A DNA stretch of 64,000 nucleotides, taken from contig JAJDEF010000016.1 of assembly GCA_029259945.1 (NCBI GenBank), forward strand, positions 1-64,000. The letters are read 5' to 3'. Shown here in pieces: positions 17,069 through 25,675 of the stretch. Position 1 is the stretch's first letter; every line of letters begins with the position of its first letter. The translations under genes were made by a program, and so were the position numbers. The notes below the pieces were generated by a model that was not told where the DNA came from, searched no databases, and saw only the letters and a list, made by a program, of their open reading frames with translations. Source of the stretch: Planctomycetota bacterium. Lineage in GTDB: Bacteria; Planctomycetota; Planctomycetia; Pirellulales; Lacipirellulaceae.

Positions 17069-18088
17069 ATGACCGACCGGAGCGAGCAGGAGAGTCGGTC
17101 GCCGTTGCGCAAGCTCATGGGGGTGCAAATTGTCGGTACAGGCAGTTTTGTGCCCGACAATGTGGTCACGAATGACGATTTGGCTTCGCTGGGGTGTGAT
17201 GCGGAATGGATTGTTCAGCGTACTGGCATTCATGAGCGGCGGCATGCACCAGCGGATATGGCCACGAGTGATATGGCCGTTGCAGCGGCCGAGCGATGCA
17301 TAGAAGCGAGTGGTATCAATCGCGATGAGATCGATCTGTTGTTGTTGGCTACGCTTTCGCCTGACCGGTTGATGCCCGCGACGGCGACGACGGTGCAAGA
17401 TCGTCTGGGGTTGCGCTGCGGGGCCATGGATCTTTCAGCCGCTTGCTCGGGGTTTCTCTATGCTCTTATTACGGGGATGCAGTTTGTTTCTACTGGGGGT
17501 AGCAAACGGGCTTTGGTGATTGGCGCGGATACCAATTCTCGTGTCGCCGACCCCACCGACATGAAAACCTTCCCACTGTTTGGCGATGGGGCAGGTGCGG
17601 TGATTTTGGCGCCTGGTAGTCCGGAACAAGGGGCAATGGCATACACGTTAGGTTCTGAAGGCGATGGGGCTGATTTGTTGTGCCGACACACGGGCGGAGT
17701 AGCCCATCCGTTTAGTAAGGAGGGAGTCGAGGATCGCTCTTGGTACCTCAGCATGGATGGGCGGTCGGTGTTCAAGTGGGCGGTGCGATTGGTTGGCGAA
17801 GTTTCGCGACAAGTGGTCAGTGCTGCAGAGCTAAGCACCGAGGAGATCGATTGGTGGCTATTGCATCAAGCCAATGTGCGAATCATCGATGCGGCTGTTG
17901 AGGAACTGGGGATTGATCGCGAAAAAGTGGTGATCAATCTCGATCGATATGGCAACACCTCGGCGGCGACCGTGCCGATTGCGCTCGATGAGTCGATTCG
18001 GGCGGGCAAAATTCAGCAAGGGCAGCATTTGTTGATGTCGGGCTTTGGTGCCGGACTGACGTGGGGGACCGCGGTTTGGCGGTGGTAA
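17069..18088 (+). CDS. fabH: 3-oxoacyl-ACP synthase III (KAS III)
   Basis: Condenses acetyl-CoA-type primers with malonyl-ACP to start fatty acid synthesis. The product is 339 residues. The catalytic triad is visible: Cys in DLSAACSGFLYAL (residue 126), His in WLLHQANVRIIDA and Asn in YGNTSAATVP. The N-terminal IVGTGSFVPDNVVTN and 'WIVQRTGIHERR' are typical. The gene opens GTG-ATG; I take the ATG at 17069 because AGAGAGG lies upstream at normal spacing. No fab or plsX gene is adjacent. Related KAS III-like proteins can act in other acyl condensations, but all signatures here fit FabH. Confidence 0.93.
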   Translation: MTDRSEQESRSPLRKLMGVQIVGTGSFVPDNVVTNDDLASLGCDAEWIVQRTGIHERRHAPADMATSDMAVAAAERCIEASGINRDEIDLLLLATLSPDRLMPATATTVQDRLGLRCGAMDLSAACSGFLYALITGMQFVSTGGSKRALVIGADTNSRVADPTDMKTFPLFGDGAGAVILAPGSPEQGAMAYTLGSEGDGADLLCRHTGGVAHPFSKEGVEDRSWYLSMDGRSVFKWAVRLVGEVSRQVVSAAELSTEEIDWWLLHQANVRIIDAAVEELGIDREKVVINLDRYGNTSAATVPIALDESIRAGKIQQGQHLLMSGFGAGLTWGTAVWRW

Positions 18089-18115
18089 AATTCACGGACG
18101 GAGCATAGAGAAACA

Positions 18116-19951
18116 ATGGCAACTTCGAAGAAACAGAAACAGAAGAAACAGAAACAACAGACGCTCCCCACGCGTGGTAAGGTAAAAAAGGCAGACACCT
18201 GGGATTTGTCGACTCTCTACGCCGACGACAAGGCATGGGATACGGCGTTTTCTAAGTGGGAGAAGCAGATCCAACGCTTTGCATCGTTCTGCGGGAAGCT
18301 TGGTAAGAGTGCAGCAGAGTTGGCAGCTTGCCTGAAGTTTGAAAACAAGTTTCAGCGCGTCGGCGAGCGGCTAGGAACGTATGCGTTTCTTAAGACCACC
18401 GAAGATACGGCCGACAGCCAGTATCAGCGGGTGATCGGTCGCTTTCAACACGCTGCGAGCGAAGCAAGCCAGGCGGCAAGTTTCATGCGGCCTGAGATCT
18501 TATCGATCCCGAAAACAAAGTATAAGAAGTTTCTCCAATCGAAAGAGTTGAAGCCATTTCAACTGGTGCTGGAGCGACTGGTTCGATACAAGCCGCATAC
18601 GCTAAGCGATGCCGAGGAACGCCTGTTGGCCATGCAGGGGCAGATGGCCGACACGGCAGATCGTGCGTTTGGGCAATTGACCGATGCTGACCTCAAGTTT
18701 GGGATGATTAAGAACGAGAAGGGCGAGACTTTGGAGTTGTCGCATTCTTCGTTTTCGGCCCTGATGCACTCTTCGAAGCGGTCGGTGCGACGTAAAGCGT
18801 TTCATCAATACTACGATGTTTTCGAGTCGCATGAGAACACGCTGGCAGCAACGTTGAGCGGGTCGGTGCAATGCGATATTTATTATGCGAAGGCTCGCGG
18901 TTATGAGAGCGCGATCGCCGATTCGCTGTTTTCTGACAATGTGCCGCTGAGTGTGTATGACAGTCTGATTTCTGCGGTTCGCAGTCGGCAACCAGCGATT
19001 AGCCGTTATCTTGATCTGCGGCGACGCAAGATGCGGCTCAAAGAGCTTCATCCGTACGACACCTACGTCCCGATCTTGAGCGACTTAGATCAACAGCGAA
19101 CATGGAAACAGGCGGTTGACGTGGTCTTGCGTTCGCTCGAACCGTTGGGCGAGGAGTATTGCAGCACCCTCCGCCGTGGGTTGACCAGCGAGCGCTGGTG
19201 CGACCGTTATCCAAATCGGGGCAAACAGAGTGGAGCGTTTAGTTGCGGAACGTTCGACGGTGCTCCGTATATCATGATGAATTATCAGCCGTCGGTGCTC
19301 GACCATGTCTTTACGCTCACGCACGAAGCGGGGCATTCGATGCACAGTCACTACTCAGCCAAGAGCCAGCCATTTCAATATTACAACTACGTCATTTTTG
19401 TGGCGGAAGTGGCGAGCACATTTAATGAGCAATTGTTGAGTCGGCATCTGATGCAGCAGGCGAAGACCGATCAAGAGCGCGCGTATCTGGTTAACCGCGA
19501 TATTGATGCGATTCGCGGCACGATTATTCGGCAGACGATGTTTGCTGAATTCGAGAAGACCATTCACGCCTTGGCCGAAGCGGGCGAGCCGTTGACGATC
19601 GATTGTTTTAAGCAGGAGTATGGCAAGTTGCTCACCGCCTATTTTGGCTCTGACTTTGTTATCGACGAGCAGTTGAAGCTGGAATGTCTACGAATCCCGC
19701 ATTTCTATCGGTCGTTCTACGTCTATAAATACGCGACCGGCTTGTCGGCAGCGATTGCGCTGAGCGAGCGAGTTTTGAGTGGTGGAAAACAAGAGTTGAA
19801 CGACTACCTCTCGTTTCTCAAGGGTGGCTGCTCAAAGTATCCGCTCGACCTGCTTCGTGATGCAGGCGTCGATATGACGAAGCCAGAGCCGGTGCAAACG
19901 GCCCTCGATCGGTTTGAGTCGTTGGTGGAAGAGTTGGATACGCTGCTTTGA
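18116..19951 (+). CDS. pepF: Oligoendopeptidase F-like M3 metallopeptidase
   Basis: A cytosolic zinc peptidase that degrades short peptides. The 611-residue product has the zinc motif HEAGH at 403-407 in FTLTHEAGHSMHSHYSA, the downstream 'FVAEVASTFNEQLL' that supplies the third ligand (the Glu), and the late signature 'IPHFYRSFYVYKYATG'. It begins with an unusual lysine/glutamine-rich tail (KKQKQKKQKQQ) that is probably disordered. It follows fabH by 27 bases on the same strand. The promoter of the next toxin-antitoxin pair starts inside its last codons. Confidence 0.93.
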   Translation: MATSKKQKQKKQKQQTLPTRGKVKKADTWDLSTLYADDKAWDTAFSKWEKQIQRFASFCGKLGKSAAELAACLKFENKFQRVGERLGTYAFLKTTEDTADSQYQRVIGRFQHAASEASQAASFMRPEILSIPKTKYKKFLQSKELKPFQLVLERLVRYKPHTLSDAEERLLAMQGQMADTADRAFGQLTDADLKFGMIKNEKGETLELSHSSFSALMHSSKRSVRRKAFHQYYDVFESHENTLAATLSGSVQCDIYYAKARGYESAIADSLFSDNVPLSVYDSLISAVRSRQPAISRYLDLRRRKMRLKELHPYDTYVPILSDLDQQRTWKQAVDVVLRSLEPLGEEYCSTLRRGLTSERWCDRYPNRGKQSGAFSCGTFDGAPYIMMNYQPSVLDHVFTLTHEAGHSMHSHYSAKSQPFQYYNYVIFVAEVASTFNEQLLSRHLMQQAKTDQERAYLVNRDIDAIRGTIIRQTMFAEFEKTIHALAEAGEPLTIDCFKQEYGKLLTAYFGSDFVIDEQLKLECLRIPHFYRSFYVYKYATGLSAAIALSERVLSGGKQELNDYLSFLKGGCSKYPLDLLRDAGVDMTKPEPVQTALDRFESLVEELDTLL

Positions 19952-19977
19952 CGGTTCTCTTTCGGCCGTGGTATAAT
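19948..19977 (+). promoter_or_regulatory. Strong sigma70-type promoter for a toxin-antitoxin pair
   Basis: TTGACG at 19948-19953, an 18-base spacer and a perfect TATAAT at 19972-19977. The -35 box overlaps the stop codon of pepF. AAGGAGG follows at 19984-19990, ahead of the antitoxin ATG at 20002. A dedicated promoter fits an independently inserted, self-regulated module. Confidence 0.75.
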
Positions 19978-20001
19978 CCGGGGAAGGAGGAATGACTGAC
20001 A

Positions 20002-20238
20002 ATGCCTTACCAATTACCGCCGGATATCCAGCAACGCGTTCAGATTCGCCTCGAATGCGGAACTGATAGTAGCCAGGACGATGTCCTTCGTCGCGCTTTG
20101 GATGCCCTTGATTGTCTAGATGAGGAGCGCATTGCGATCCAAGAAGGCATCGACGATATGGAAGCTGGCCGCGTTAGGTCGCTTCGTAAATTCGACGACG
20201 AGTTTCGAGATCAGAATAACATCCCGCAGGATGCTTGA
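20002..20238 (+). CDS. ParD/RHH-like antitoxin
   Basis: A 78-residue acidic protein. The first half (LPPDIQQRVQIRLECGTDSSQDDVLRRALDALD) has a strand-helix-helix pattern like ribbon-helix-helix antitoxins, and the second half (ERIAIQEGIDDMEAGRVRSLRKFDDEFR) is the helical toxin-binding tail. Its stop overlaps the start of a RelE/ParE-type toxin. The pair has its own promoter. It is not closely similar to the pair at 4625, so the two are separate acquisitions. Confidence 0.8.
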   Translation: MPYQLPPDIQQRVQIRLECGTDSSQDDVLRRALDALDCLDEERIAIQEGIDDMEAGRVRSLRKFDDEFRDQNNIPQDA

Positions 20239-20558
20239 TGTATGAAGTTATCCTGACGAGGCGGGCAGAAACTGAGCTTGAAGAACAGCACCATTGGTGG
20301 GCTGAGAATCGCTCTGTACATCAAGCGAATCGTTGGTACTCAGGTTTTATTAAAGAGATGCTCTCTTTAGAACAGAGCCCCCAGCGAGGTGCTTTGGCTT
20401 TGGAAAATGAATTCTTTCCCTATAAAGTCTTTCAGCTCAACTATGGGTTGAGTCGTAGGCCAACCCACCGGGCAATCTATACGGTCGTGAAAGAGAAAGT
20501 CGTTATTCTACGGGTCAGACATCTGCGACAAGCTATGCTGACAAAAGAAGACACCTAG
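20238..20558 (+). CDS. RelE/ParE-family toxin
   Basis: A 106-residue protein beginning MYEVILTRRAETELEEQHHWWAENRS, with the typical first strand and helix of RelE/ParE toxins, then 'NRWYSGFIKEMLSLEQSPQRGALALENE' and a final 'HRAIYTVVKEKVVILRVRHLRQ'. The C-terminal 'VVILRVRHLRQ' is the usual signature of this superfamily. I use ATG 20238, which shares its A with the antitoxin stop codon and implies translational coupling; TTG 20235 is the alternative. Whether it targets gyrase or mRNA cannot be told from sequence. Confidence 0.85.
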   Translation: MYEVILTRRAETELEEQHHWWAENRSVHQANRWYSGFIKEMLSLEQSPQRGALALENEFFPYKVFQLNYGLSRRPTHRAIYTVVKEKVVILRVRHLRQAMLTKEDT

Positions 20559-20591
20559 ACAGGCCAGACAAAAGGCAAGCGTGGTTGGCCC

Positions 20592-21653
20592 CTAATTCGC
20601 AGCCCGTAAACTTTCTTTTCCGAACTGTGTGACCCAGTAGAAGGGGTGACCTTGTTCGTCGACACGTAGTTCGCCAGCGAGGCGTGCTTGGCTGAGGATG
20701 CGGTCGACAGCGCGCTTAGCATAGGTTTTCCCGCGGGAGATTTTTACTTCGATCTTGCTGGGATCAATTGCATTCTTCTCAAGCGTCCACCGGTCGAGAA
20801 TAAGCGGTACGCCTAGTCGAGGTGTCAGTACGTCAAGTACTTGGGCGAGTGTGTGGCTGGCGATTTCGATGGTGAGTGATTCAAACATCTTGGGAGCCAA
20901 CTGACGGATGCTGACTTCTGATTTCCAGCCGACGGGCCAGGTTTCGAGAGTGGAGTCGTAGGGAACTATCCGTAACTGTAGCGGTTTGCCGCGGGGCTTT
21001 TCTGGACGCAGGGCCAAGCCCTCTTGCCGTAAGGCCATCGCCAAAGCGGTGCCGGCGGCCATGTGGCGCAGTTCGATGCCGAGTGGCGAGCGATTCAAGC
21101 GAGAGTTAGTGCCCTTGCTGCGGATGACCGGCAGCGAAAACTTTTCGTCCAGCTTCCGCAGTACTTCAGCGGCAGTAAGGTCTTTGGTCGAGAAAGCGAC
21201 TACTCTGGAGAAGTCGGCGTGAACTGCGAAAAATTGTTTTTTGGTCAAACCGAATCGCCCCAGATCGGCGTCGGCTTCGGTTCCCTCGGCAGCCAATTGT
21301 TCGAAGTACGCTCGCATGACGGAGAGGTCATGAGGTTTGAAGCGATGTTTGGGTAATAGTAGCTCGTTGCGACGATTGAGGATGCCTAGGAGTTTGATAC
21401 GAGGGCCGGCTGTAGACTCGCTGATTTCGATGGCCGGCTGATCGTCGGCGCGAGCGCTACGTAATCGAACGCGGCGCAGGTCGAGCTTGCCGAGTAGCTT
21501 GGCCCATTCTTGGGGAGCGGTGATCGGCACGCCTGCTTCCATAGCCACTTCGAGGTGGATCGGCAAAGTCGCCGATGCCGGTTTGCTGTTCCATGATCCT
21601 AGAACCATGACCCCGAGGGCGAAGAGACCGTAGTTGGCAGCTCGTATCATCAT
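20592..21653 (-). CDS. Secreted conserved hypothetical protein
   Basis: About 353 residues with an N-terminal signal peptide (ANYGLFALGVMVLGSW). I do not recognise a named family. The C-terminal part contains repeated 'LxxVLDVLTPRLGVPLILDRWTLEKN' and 'TYAKRAVDRILSQARLAGELRVDEQGHPFYWV' segments, which resemble secretin-like or planctomycete STN-type short domains in which a helix is followed by a beta hairpin; this is a weak resemblance. The frame opens at 21683, but the ATG pair at 21653/21650 starts directly at the signal peptide. It converges on the toxin gene and is transcribed away from the isomerase-like gene. Confidence 0.5.
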   Translation of the reverse strand: MMIRAANYGLFALGVMVLGSWNSKPASATLPIHLEVAMEAGVPITAPQEWAKLLGKLDLRRVRLRSARADDQPAIEISESTAGPRIKLLGILNRRNELLLPKHRFKPHDLSVMRAYFEQLAAEGTEADADLGRFGLTKKQFFAVHADFSRVVAFSTKDLTAAEVLRKLDEKFSLPVIRSKGTNSRLNRSPLGIELRHMAAGTALAMALRQEGLALRPEKPRGKPLQLRIVPYDSTLETWPVGWKSEVSIRQLAPKMFESLTIEIASHTLAQVLDVLTPRLGVPLILDRWTLEKNAIDPSKIEVKISRGKTYAKRAVDRILSQARLAGELRVDEQGHPFYWVTQFGKESLRAAN

Positions 21654-21829
21654 TTCAATTTCGCAATGTGCCTGAATTCCCAAAGTGGTGCTTAATAACG
21701 AAGTATAGCACCTGGGTGTGGTGGAAATCGGTCGCTTGCCATAGGAACGGATTGTGACAGAATACGGGTCTTGCAGGGTCGTGAAAGAATTCAGGCCTGC
21801 CCGATCTTCGAGTATGGAGCACCGAAAAT

Positions 21830-22828
21830 ATGTCTCGTCCCGTTACCTTGTTTACCGGCCAATGGGCCGATCTTTCGTTGGATGACCTTGCTCGAAAATC
21901 GCGAGAATTCGGATTTGACGGTTTGGAGCTGGCTTGCTGGGGTGACCATTTCGAGGTCACTAAGGCTATGGCCGACGAAAAATATGGCAAGCGGAAACGT
22001 GAGCTTTTTGAGCAGTACGACCTGCAGTGCCATGCGATCAGCGCGCACTTGGTGGGGCAGGCGGTTTGCGATCGGATTGACGAGCGCCATCAGGCGATTT
22101 TGCCGGATTCGGTTTGGGGCGATGGCGATCCTGAGGGCGTGAATCAACGTGCTGCTGAGGAAATGAAGAATACGGCTCGCGCAGCTCAGCGATTTGGCGT
22201 CGAGGTGGTCAACGGTTTTACGGGCTCGGGCATTTGGCACATGCTTTATTCGTTCCCGCCAGTCGCGGAGTCGATGATCGAGAAAGGCTACGAAGATTTT
22301 GCTGCGGCTTGGAATCCGATTTTGGATGTGTTTGCCGAGTGTGGGGTGAAGTTTGCTTTGGAAGTGCATCCGACGGAGATTGCCTTCGATATTTATTCGG
22401 CCAAGCGCGCTTTGGATGCCGTCGGTCATCGCGAAGAATTCGGTTTTAATTTCGATCCTAGCCATCTTTTTTGGCAAGGAATCGATCCGGTTGAATTTAT
22501 TCGCGAATTCCCCGATCGGATTTATCACGTGCATGTGAAGGATGCGATTGTCACGCTCGACGGTCGGACGGGCATTTTGGCAAGCCACTTGAACTTTGGT
22601 GACGCCCGACGAGGATGGGATTTTCGTTCGCCGGGTCGCGGGGGCGTGAACTTCGAGGAGATTATCCGAGCGCTCAACGACATTGGCTACGCAGGCCCGC
22701 TAAGCGTTGAATGGGAGGATGCCCGCATGGATCGCGAACATGGTGCTCGCGAGGCATGCGAATTTGTAAAGAAGCTTGATTTTGCACCCTCGGGGATCGC
22801 CTTCGACGCGGCGTTTGGCGATCGCTGA
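21830..22828 (+). CDS. Sugar phosphate isomerase/epimerase-like TIM barrel
   Basis: A 332-residue protein of the xylose-isomerase-like AP-endonuclease-2 fold. Metal-site residues sit in the expected places: the glutamate in [14 protein letters not shown], aspartate and histidine in [14 protein letters not shown], the histidine pair in [10 protein letters not shown], and the last glutamate in [13 protein letters not shown]. No signal peptide is visible, so it acts in the cytosol. Planctomycetes carry many paralogues acting on sugars and inositols, often near oxidoreductases; none is adjacent here, so the substrate is open. Confidence 0.88.
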   Translation: MSRPVTLFTGQWADLSLDDLARKSREFGFDGLELACWGDHFEVTKAMADEKYGKRKRELFEQYDLQCHAISAHLVGQAVCDRIDERHQAILPDSVWGDGDPEGVNQRAAEEMKNTARAAQRFGVEVVNGFTGSGIWHMLYSFPPVAESMIEKGYEDFAAAWNPILDVFAECGVKFALEVHPTEIAFDIYSAKRALDAVGHREEFGFNFDPSHLFWQGIDPVEFIREFPDRIYHVHVKDAIVTLDGRTGILASHLNFGDARRGWDFRSPGRGGVNFEEIIRALNDIGYAGPLSVEWEDARMDREHGAREACEFVKKLDFAPSGIAFDAAFGDR

Positions 22829-22902
22829 TTCGCAGACGAGCAGTTTTTTGTTTGTGTTATGCTAGAGGTAGTACCTGTTGATAGCCTCGCGGATGATCTG
22901 CT

Positions 22903-24267
22903 GTGCAAAAATATTACATCTCTTATTTGTTTTTCGCTTTCTGCGCCTTGTCGGTGGCTGTTTGTACATTTGCGGCCGAGGATGGTTTGCCTTCGTTGCC
23001 CCAGGTGACGAAAGGCAGCGTTTTGTTTGTAGCTGAGGATATTTATTCGGCATCTGTAAATGCAGGCGGCTTGTTGACGATATCGGCCGCACGACAGGAC
23101 GAAGCGGCACGTCGATTTCAGCAGGCTCGAGAGTATTGCGAGCAAGGCGACGTCAGCGTAGCACTACGTTGGGCGACCTTCGCTCTGCAGGTCGACCCGA
23201 ATCATGAGGCTGCGCGCGGCGTGTTAGGCTACCGTCGTGTTGGCGATCATTGGGTCGGCCGTTATGCAGCGCGACGATTAGATCGGGGCGAAATTTGGAG
23301 CCAAGAGTACGGTTGGATTCGGGCCGAAGATCGCGTTCGCTATGAGGCGGGCGAAAGGCCGTGGGGCAAACGTTGGATTTCGGCTGAAGACGATGCCAAA
23401 CGGCATGCCACGATTGATGATGGCTGGGTGATTCGGACCGATCGATTTCAGGTCGTGACCAATCACAGCCGTCGCGACGCCAGCGAGTTGGCGACTCGTT
23501 TAGAGCTGTTGCATCAGATTTGGCAACAATTGTTTGGCGACTTTTATTTAGCGGCTCCTAAGTTGTTGGAGCGATTCGACGGAAAGGTTGCGAGCGGTTA
23601 TCGCAGCAAACCTTTTCATGTTGTCTATCATCGAAGCCGGGAGGAGTATGTCGCCACGCTCCGCCGTCAGCAGCCTCGGGTTGGGATGACGCTCGGAATC
23701 TATTTTGATAAAACCAAAACGTCGCACTTCTTTGCTGGGCCCGAGCAGGACACCGGCACAATCTTTCACGAAGCGGTGCATCAGTTGTTTCAAGAATCGG
23801 CTCGTTCGGCTCGTGATGTGGGGGCCTTGTCGAATGCCTGGCTGGTGGAGGGGGTGGCCTGCTATTTTGAATCGCTCACCGAACATTCGGAGCCATCTGT
23901 GGGTCGGTTCTTTACGATTGGAACGCCTGACGAGGGACGCTTGCCTGCGGCTCGACATCGTCGGTTGGTCGACGATTATTATGTGCCCTTGGCAGAGCTT
24001 TCGGCACTGGGGTTGTCTGATTGGCAACGCCGTAAGGATATCGCTCGGCTCTACTCGCAATCGGCCGGACTGGCGACCTTTTTGATTCATGGCCGTGAAG
24101 GCGAATACCGTCCAGCGCTGGTTAAATTGCTGAAGCTTATCTACACGGGTCGCGACAAGTCGAACTCGTTGCAAGAGCTGACAGGCCGGAGCTTTGCAGA
24201 GTTAGATCGGCAATATCGGGAGTACCTTGAAGGCCTTGCGTCGCCCATCGCGACGCGGCCGCAGTAG
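22903..24267 (+). CDS. Secreted DUF1570-like metallopeptidase
   Basis: A 454-residue protein starting at GTG 22903 with a signal peptide (YLFFAFCALSVAVCTFAAE). After a helical region of TPR type (ARRFQQAREYCEQGDVSVALRWATFALQVDP) comes the putative peptidase domain with HEAVH at 289-293 in TIFHEAVHQLFQES and a downstream 'WLVEGVACYFESL' carrying the third zinc ligand (the Glu). This is the DUF1570/gluzincin layout seen in many planctomycetes. It is a distant relative of the protein at 5200. No adjacent partner hints at a substrate. Confidence 0.72.
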   Translation: MQKYYISYLFFAFCALSVAVCTFAAEDGLPSLPQVTKGSVLFVAEDIYSASVNAGGLLTISAARQDEAARRFQQAREYCEQGDVSVALRWATFALQVDPNHEAARGVLGYRRVGDHWVGRYAARRLDRGEIWSQEYGWIRAEDRVRYEAGERPWGKRWISAEDDAKRHATIDDGWVIRTDRFQVVTNHSRRDASELATRLELLHQIWQQLFGDFYLAAPKLLERFDGKVASGYRSKPFHVVYHRSREEYVATLRRQQPRVGMTLGIYFDKTKTSHFFAGPEQDTGTIFHEAVHQLFQESARSARDVGALSNAWLVEGVACYFESLTEHSEPSVGRFFTIGTPDEGRLPAARHRRLVDDYYVPLAELSALGLSDWQRRKDIARLYSQSAGLATFLIHGREGEYRPALVKLLKLIYTGRDKSNSLQELTGRSFAELDRQYREYLEGLASPIATRPQ

Positions 24268-24323
24268 AGAAGCGTCGGTTGACCGTAGCCAGTCGTGGCA
24301 GTAGGATCGACCGCTTGGCGTAT

Positions 24324-24398
24324 GGTGGCTGTAGCTCAGTTGGTTAGAGCGCCGGATTGTGATTCCGGAGGTCGTGGGTTCAATTCCCATCAGCCACC
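24324..24398 (+). tRNA. tRNA-His (GTG)
   Basis: A full cloverleaf: acceptor arms GTGGCTG (24325-24331) and CAGCCAC (24391-24397), anticodon stem CCGGA/TCCGG around the loop TTGTGAT with anticodon GTG at 24359-24361, and a T loop reading GGGTTCAATTCCC. The extra 5' G at 24324 faces C73 at 24398, the identity pair of tRNA-His. The CCA end is not encoded. Confidence 0.97.
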
Positions 24399-24420
24399 CT
24401 CTCTCTAAGACTTGGCTTTT

Positions 24421-25131
24421 CTAGGATTTGGCGAAGAACAGCCAGTCGGTTTGTTCGTGGCCGACGAGTGTGTTGATGGTTTTGATGGGTTCGACAAGGA
24501 CTTGGTCAAACGTGTTTTGTAGGGCGTCGGAAAAGGAGCTGTTTTCGGCGTAGGACCACACGGCTAAGATGCCGCCTTGGTTGAGATGGGCCTTGGCTTT
24601 TGTCAGTCCCACGAGAGTGTAGAAGGGGTGATCGGTTTCGCCAAGCTGGTCGCTGGGGGAATGATCGACATCGATCACAATGAGGTCGAATTGATCCTGC
24701 GGCTTTTCTAGCAATCGCTGATAGACATCGCCCGCAGTGATTTGTAAATGTGCGGCGGTATTTAGTGCGGCGGTATTTAGTTCGGCGGACAGCGGCACGA
24801 GACCACGTCGGAGCCAATCGATGACGGGTGGCAAGTATTCGACGACTTCGACAGAGGCGACGTTTTCGTGAGCAAGCAACTCGCGAGCGGTGTAGCCGAG
24901 ACCGAGGCCGCCGACGAGTGTCTTGAGGTTTTTGCCGCCATGGATCTCGACAGATCGATTCGAAATCGCACGTTCCGAATCGGTGTTGTAACTGCTCATC
25001 AAGAACTCGTGATTGAGCGTTACCTCGGTCACGAAAGTGCCTGGTTCGGAAAGTAGCTCGCGTCGACGCAGGCATAGCGGCCCAAGCGAGGTGTCTTCGT
25101 ATGCCAAGATTTCCAGCTTCGATGGATTCAT
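24421..25131 (-). CDS. Spermidine-synthase-like methyltransferase-fold protein
   Basis: A 236-residue protein with the Rossmann-type fold of spermidine synthases and related methyltransferases. The nucleotide-binding glycines are in TLVGGLGLGYTARELL, the acidic strand end is 'SVEVVEYLPPVIDW', and 'FDLIVIDVDHSPSD' replaces the usual D-x-x-D-P region. It lacks the N-terminal hairpin of full SpeE and is shorter, so polyamine synthesis is not assured. A perfect 15-base tandem duplication (24751-24780) adds an in-frame LNTAA-type repeat in a loop. The gene lies just after tRNA-His on the other strand. Confidence 0.7.
   Translation of the reverse strand: MNPSKLEILAYEDTSLGPLCLRRRELLSEPGTFVTEVTLNHEFLMSSYNTDSERAISNRSVEIHGGKNLKTLVGGLGLGYTARELLAHENVASVEVVEYLPPVIDWLRRGLVPLSAELNTAALNTAAHLQITAGDVYQRLLEKPQDQFDLIVIDVDHSPSDQLGETDHPFYTLVGLTKAKAHLNQGGILAVWSYAENSSFSDALQNTFDQVLVEPIKTINTLVGHEQTDWLFFAKS
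24751..24780. repeat. Two perfect 15-bp tandem copies
   Basis: TGCGGCGGTATTTAG occurs twice in a row within the spermidine-synthase-like gene, adding five residues without breaking the frame. It looks like a recent slippage product. Confidence 0.9.
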
Positions 25132-25324
25132 TTGTCAGGATTTTCGGTTTGTCGTGGTTGTGCAAGTATTTCTTGGGGATAATCGGGCATTCCCTTTAGA
25201 GGTTATGCACCCTCTGAGGGCGATTACAGTTCACCCTGCCGTTTATTGCGTTCTATGCTTTATATGTGACTTCTTGTCACGTTGTCACGACGAATGTTCT
25301 TGAAGAAACAAAGGGTATAGCAAA

Positions 25325-25654
25325 ATGTCAGAAACACAACAGAACCCGGTTCTCTATTCTTCACTTGCTGCCGATCCCGACTTTGGGGAATTGGTGGGAA
25401 TGTATGTCGATGAGATGGCCGACCGTATTGCGACGTTAGAGAAGGCATTTGATAGCCGCGATATGGAGAAGCTTGGGCGTACGGCCCACCAGATAAAAGG
25501 AGCAGCTGGGGGCTATGGGTTTGAAACTTTGACGCCCTTGGCGGCGGCTGTGGAATTCACGGTTCGTGATAGCGAGCCGGAAGAAAAGATTTTGCAAACG
25601 CTCAGGGCATTGATCCGCGCTTGTCGACAGGTTCGTGCTGGAGTGCCAGAATAG
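25325..25654 (+). CDS. Histidine phosphotransfer (Hpt) protein
   Basis: A 109-residue all-helical protein. The phosphorylated histidine is H55 in GRTAHQIKGAAGGYGFETL, a textbook Hpt motif. Such proteins shuttle phosphate between the receiver of a hybrid kinase and a separate response regulator. It converges on a hybrid histidine kinase and two receiver proteins encoded just downstream on the other strand, which makes a complete phosphorelay likely. It ends 26 bases before a shared terminator. Confidence 0.92.
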   Translation: MSETQQNPVLYSSLAADPDFGELVGMYVDEMADRIATLEKAFDSRDMEKLGRTAHQIKGAAGGYGFETLTPLAAAVEFTVRDSEPEEKILQTLRALIRACRQVRAGVPE

Positions 25655-25675
25655 TTGCTGCTGGTTTGGTGAGGA

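Noticed and set aside
21791-22588. Reverse frame of 265 codons opposite the isomerase-like gene
   Set aside because: Shadow of a gene with all metal-site motifs; no start signals.
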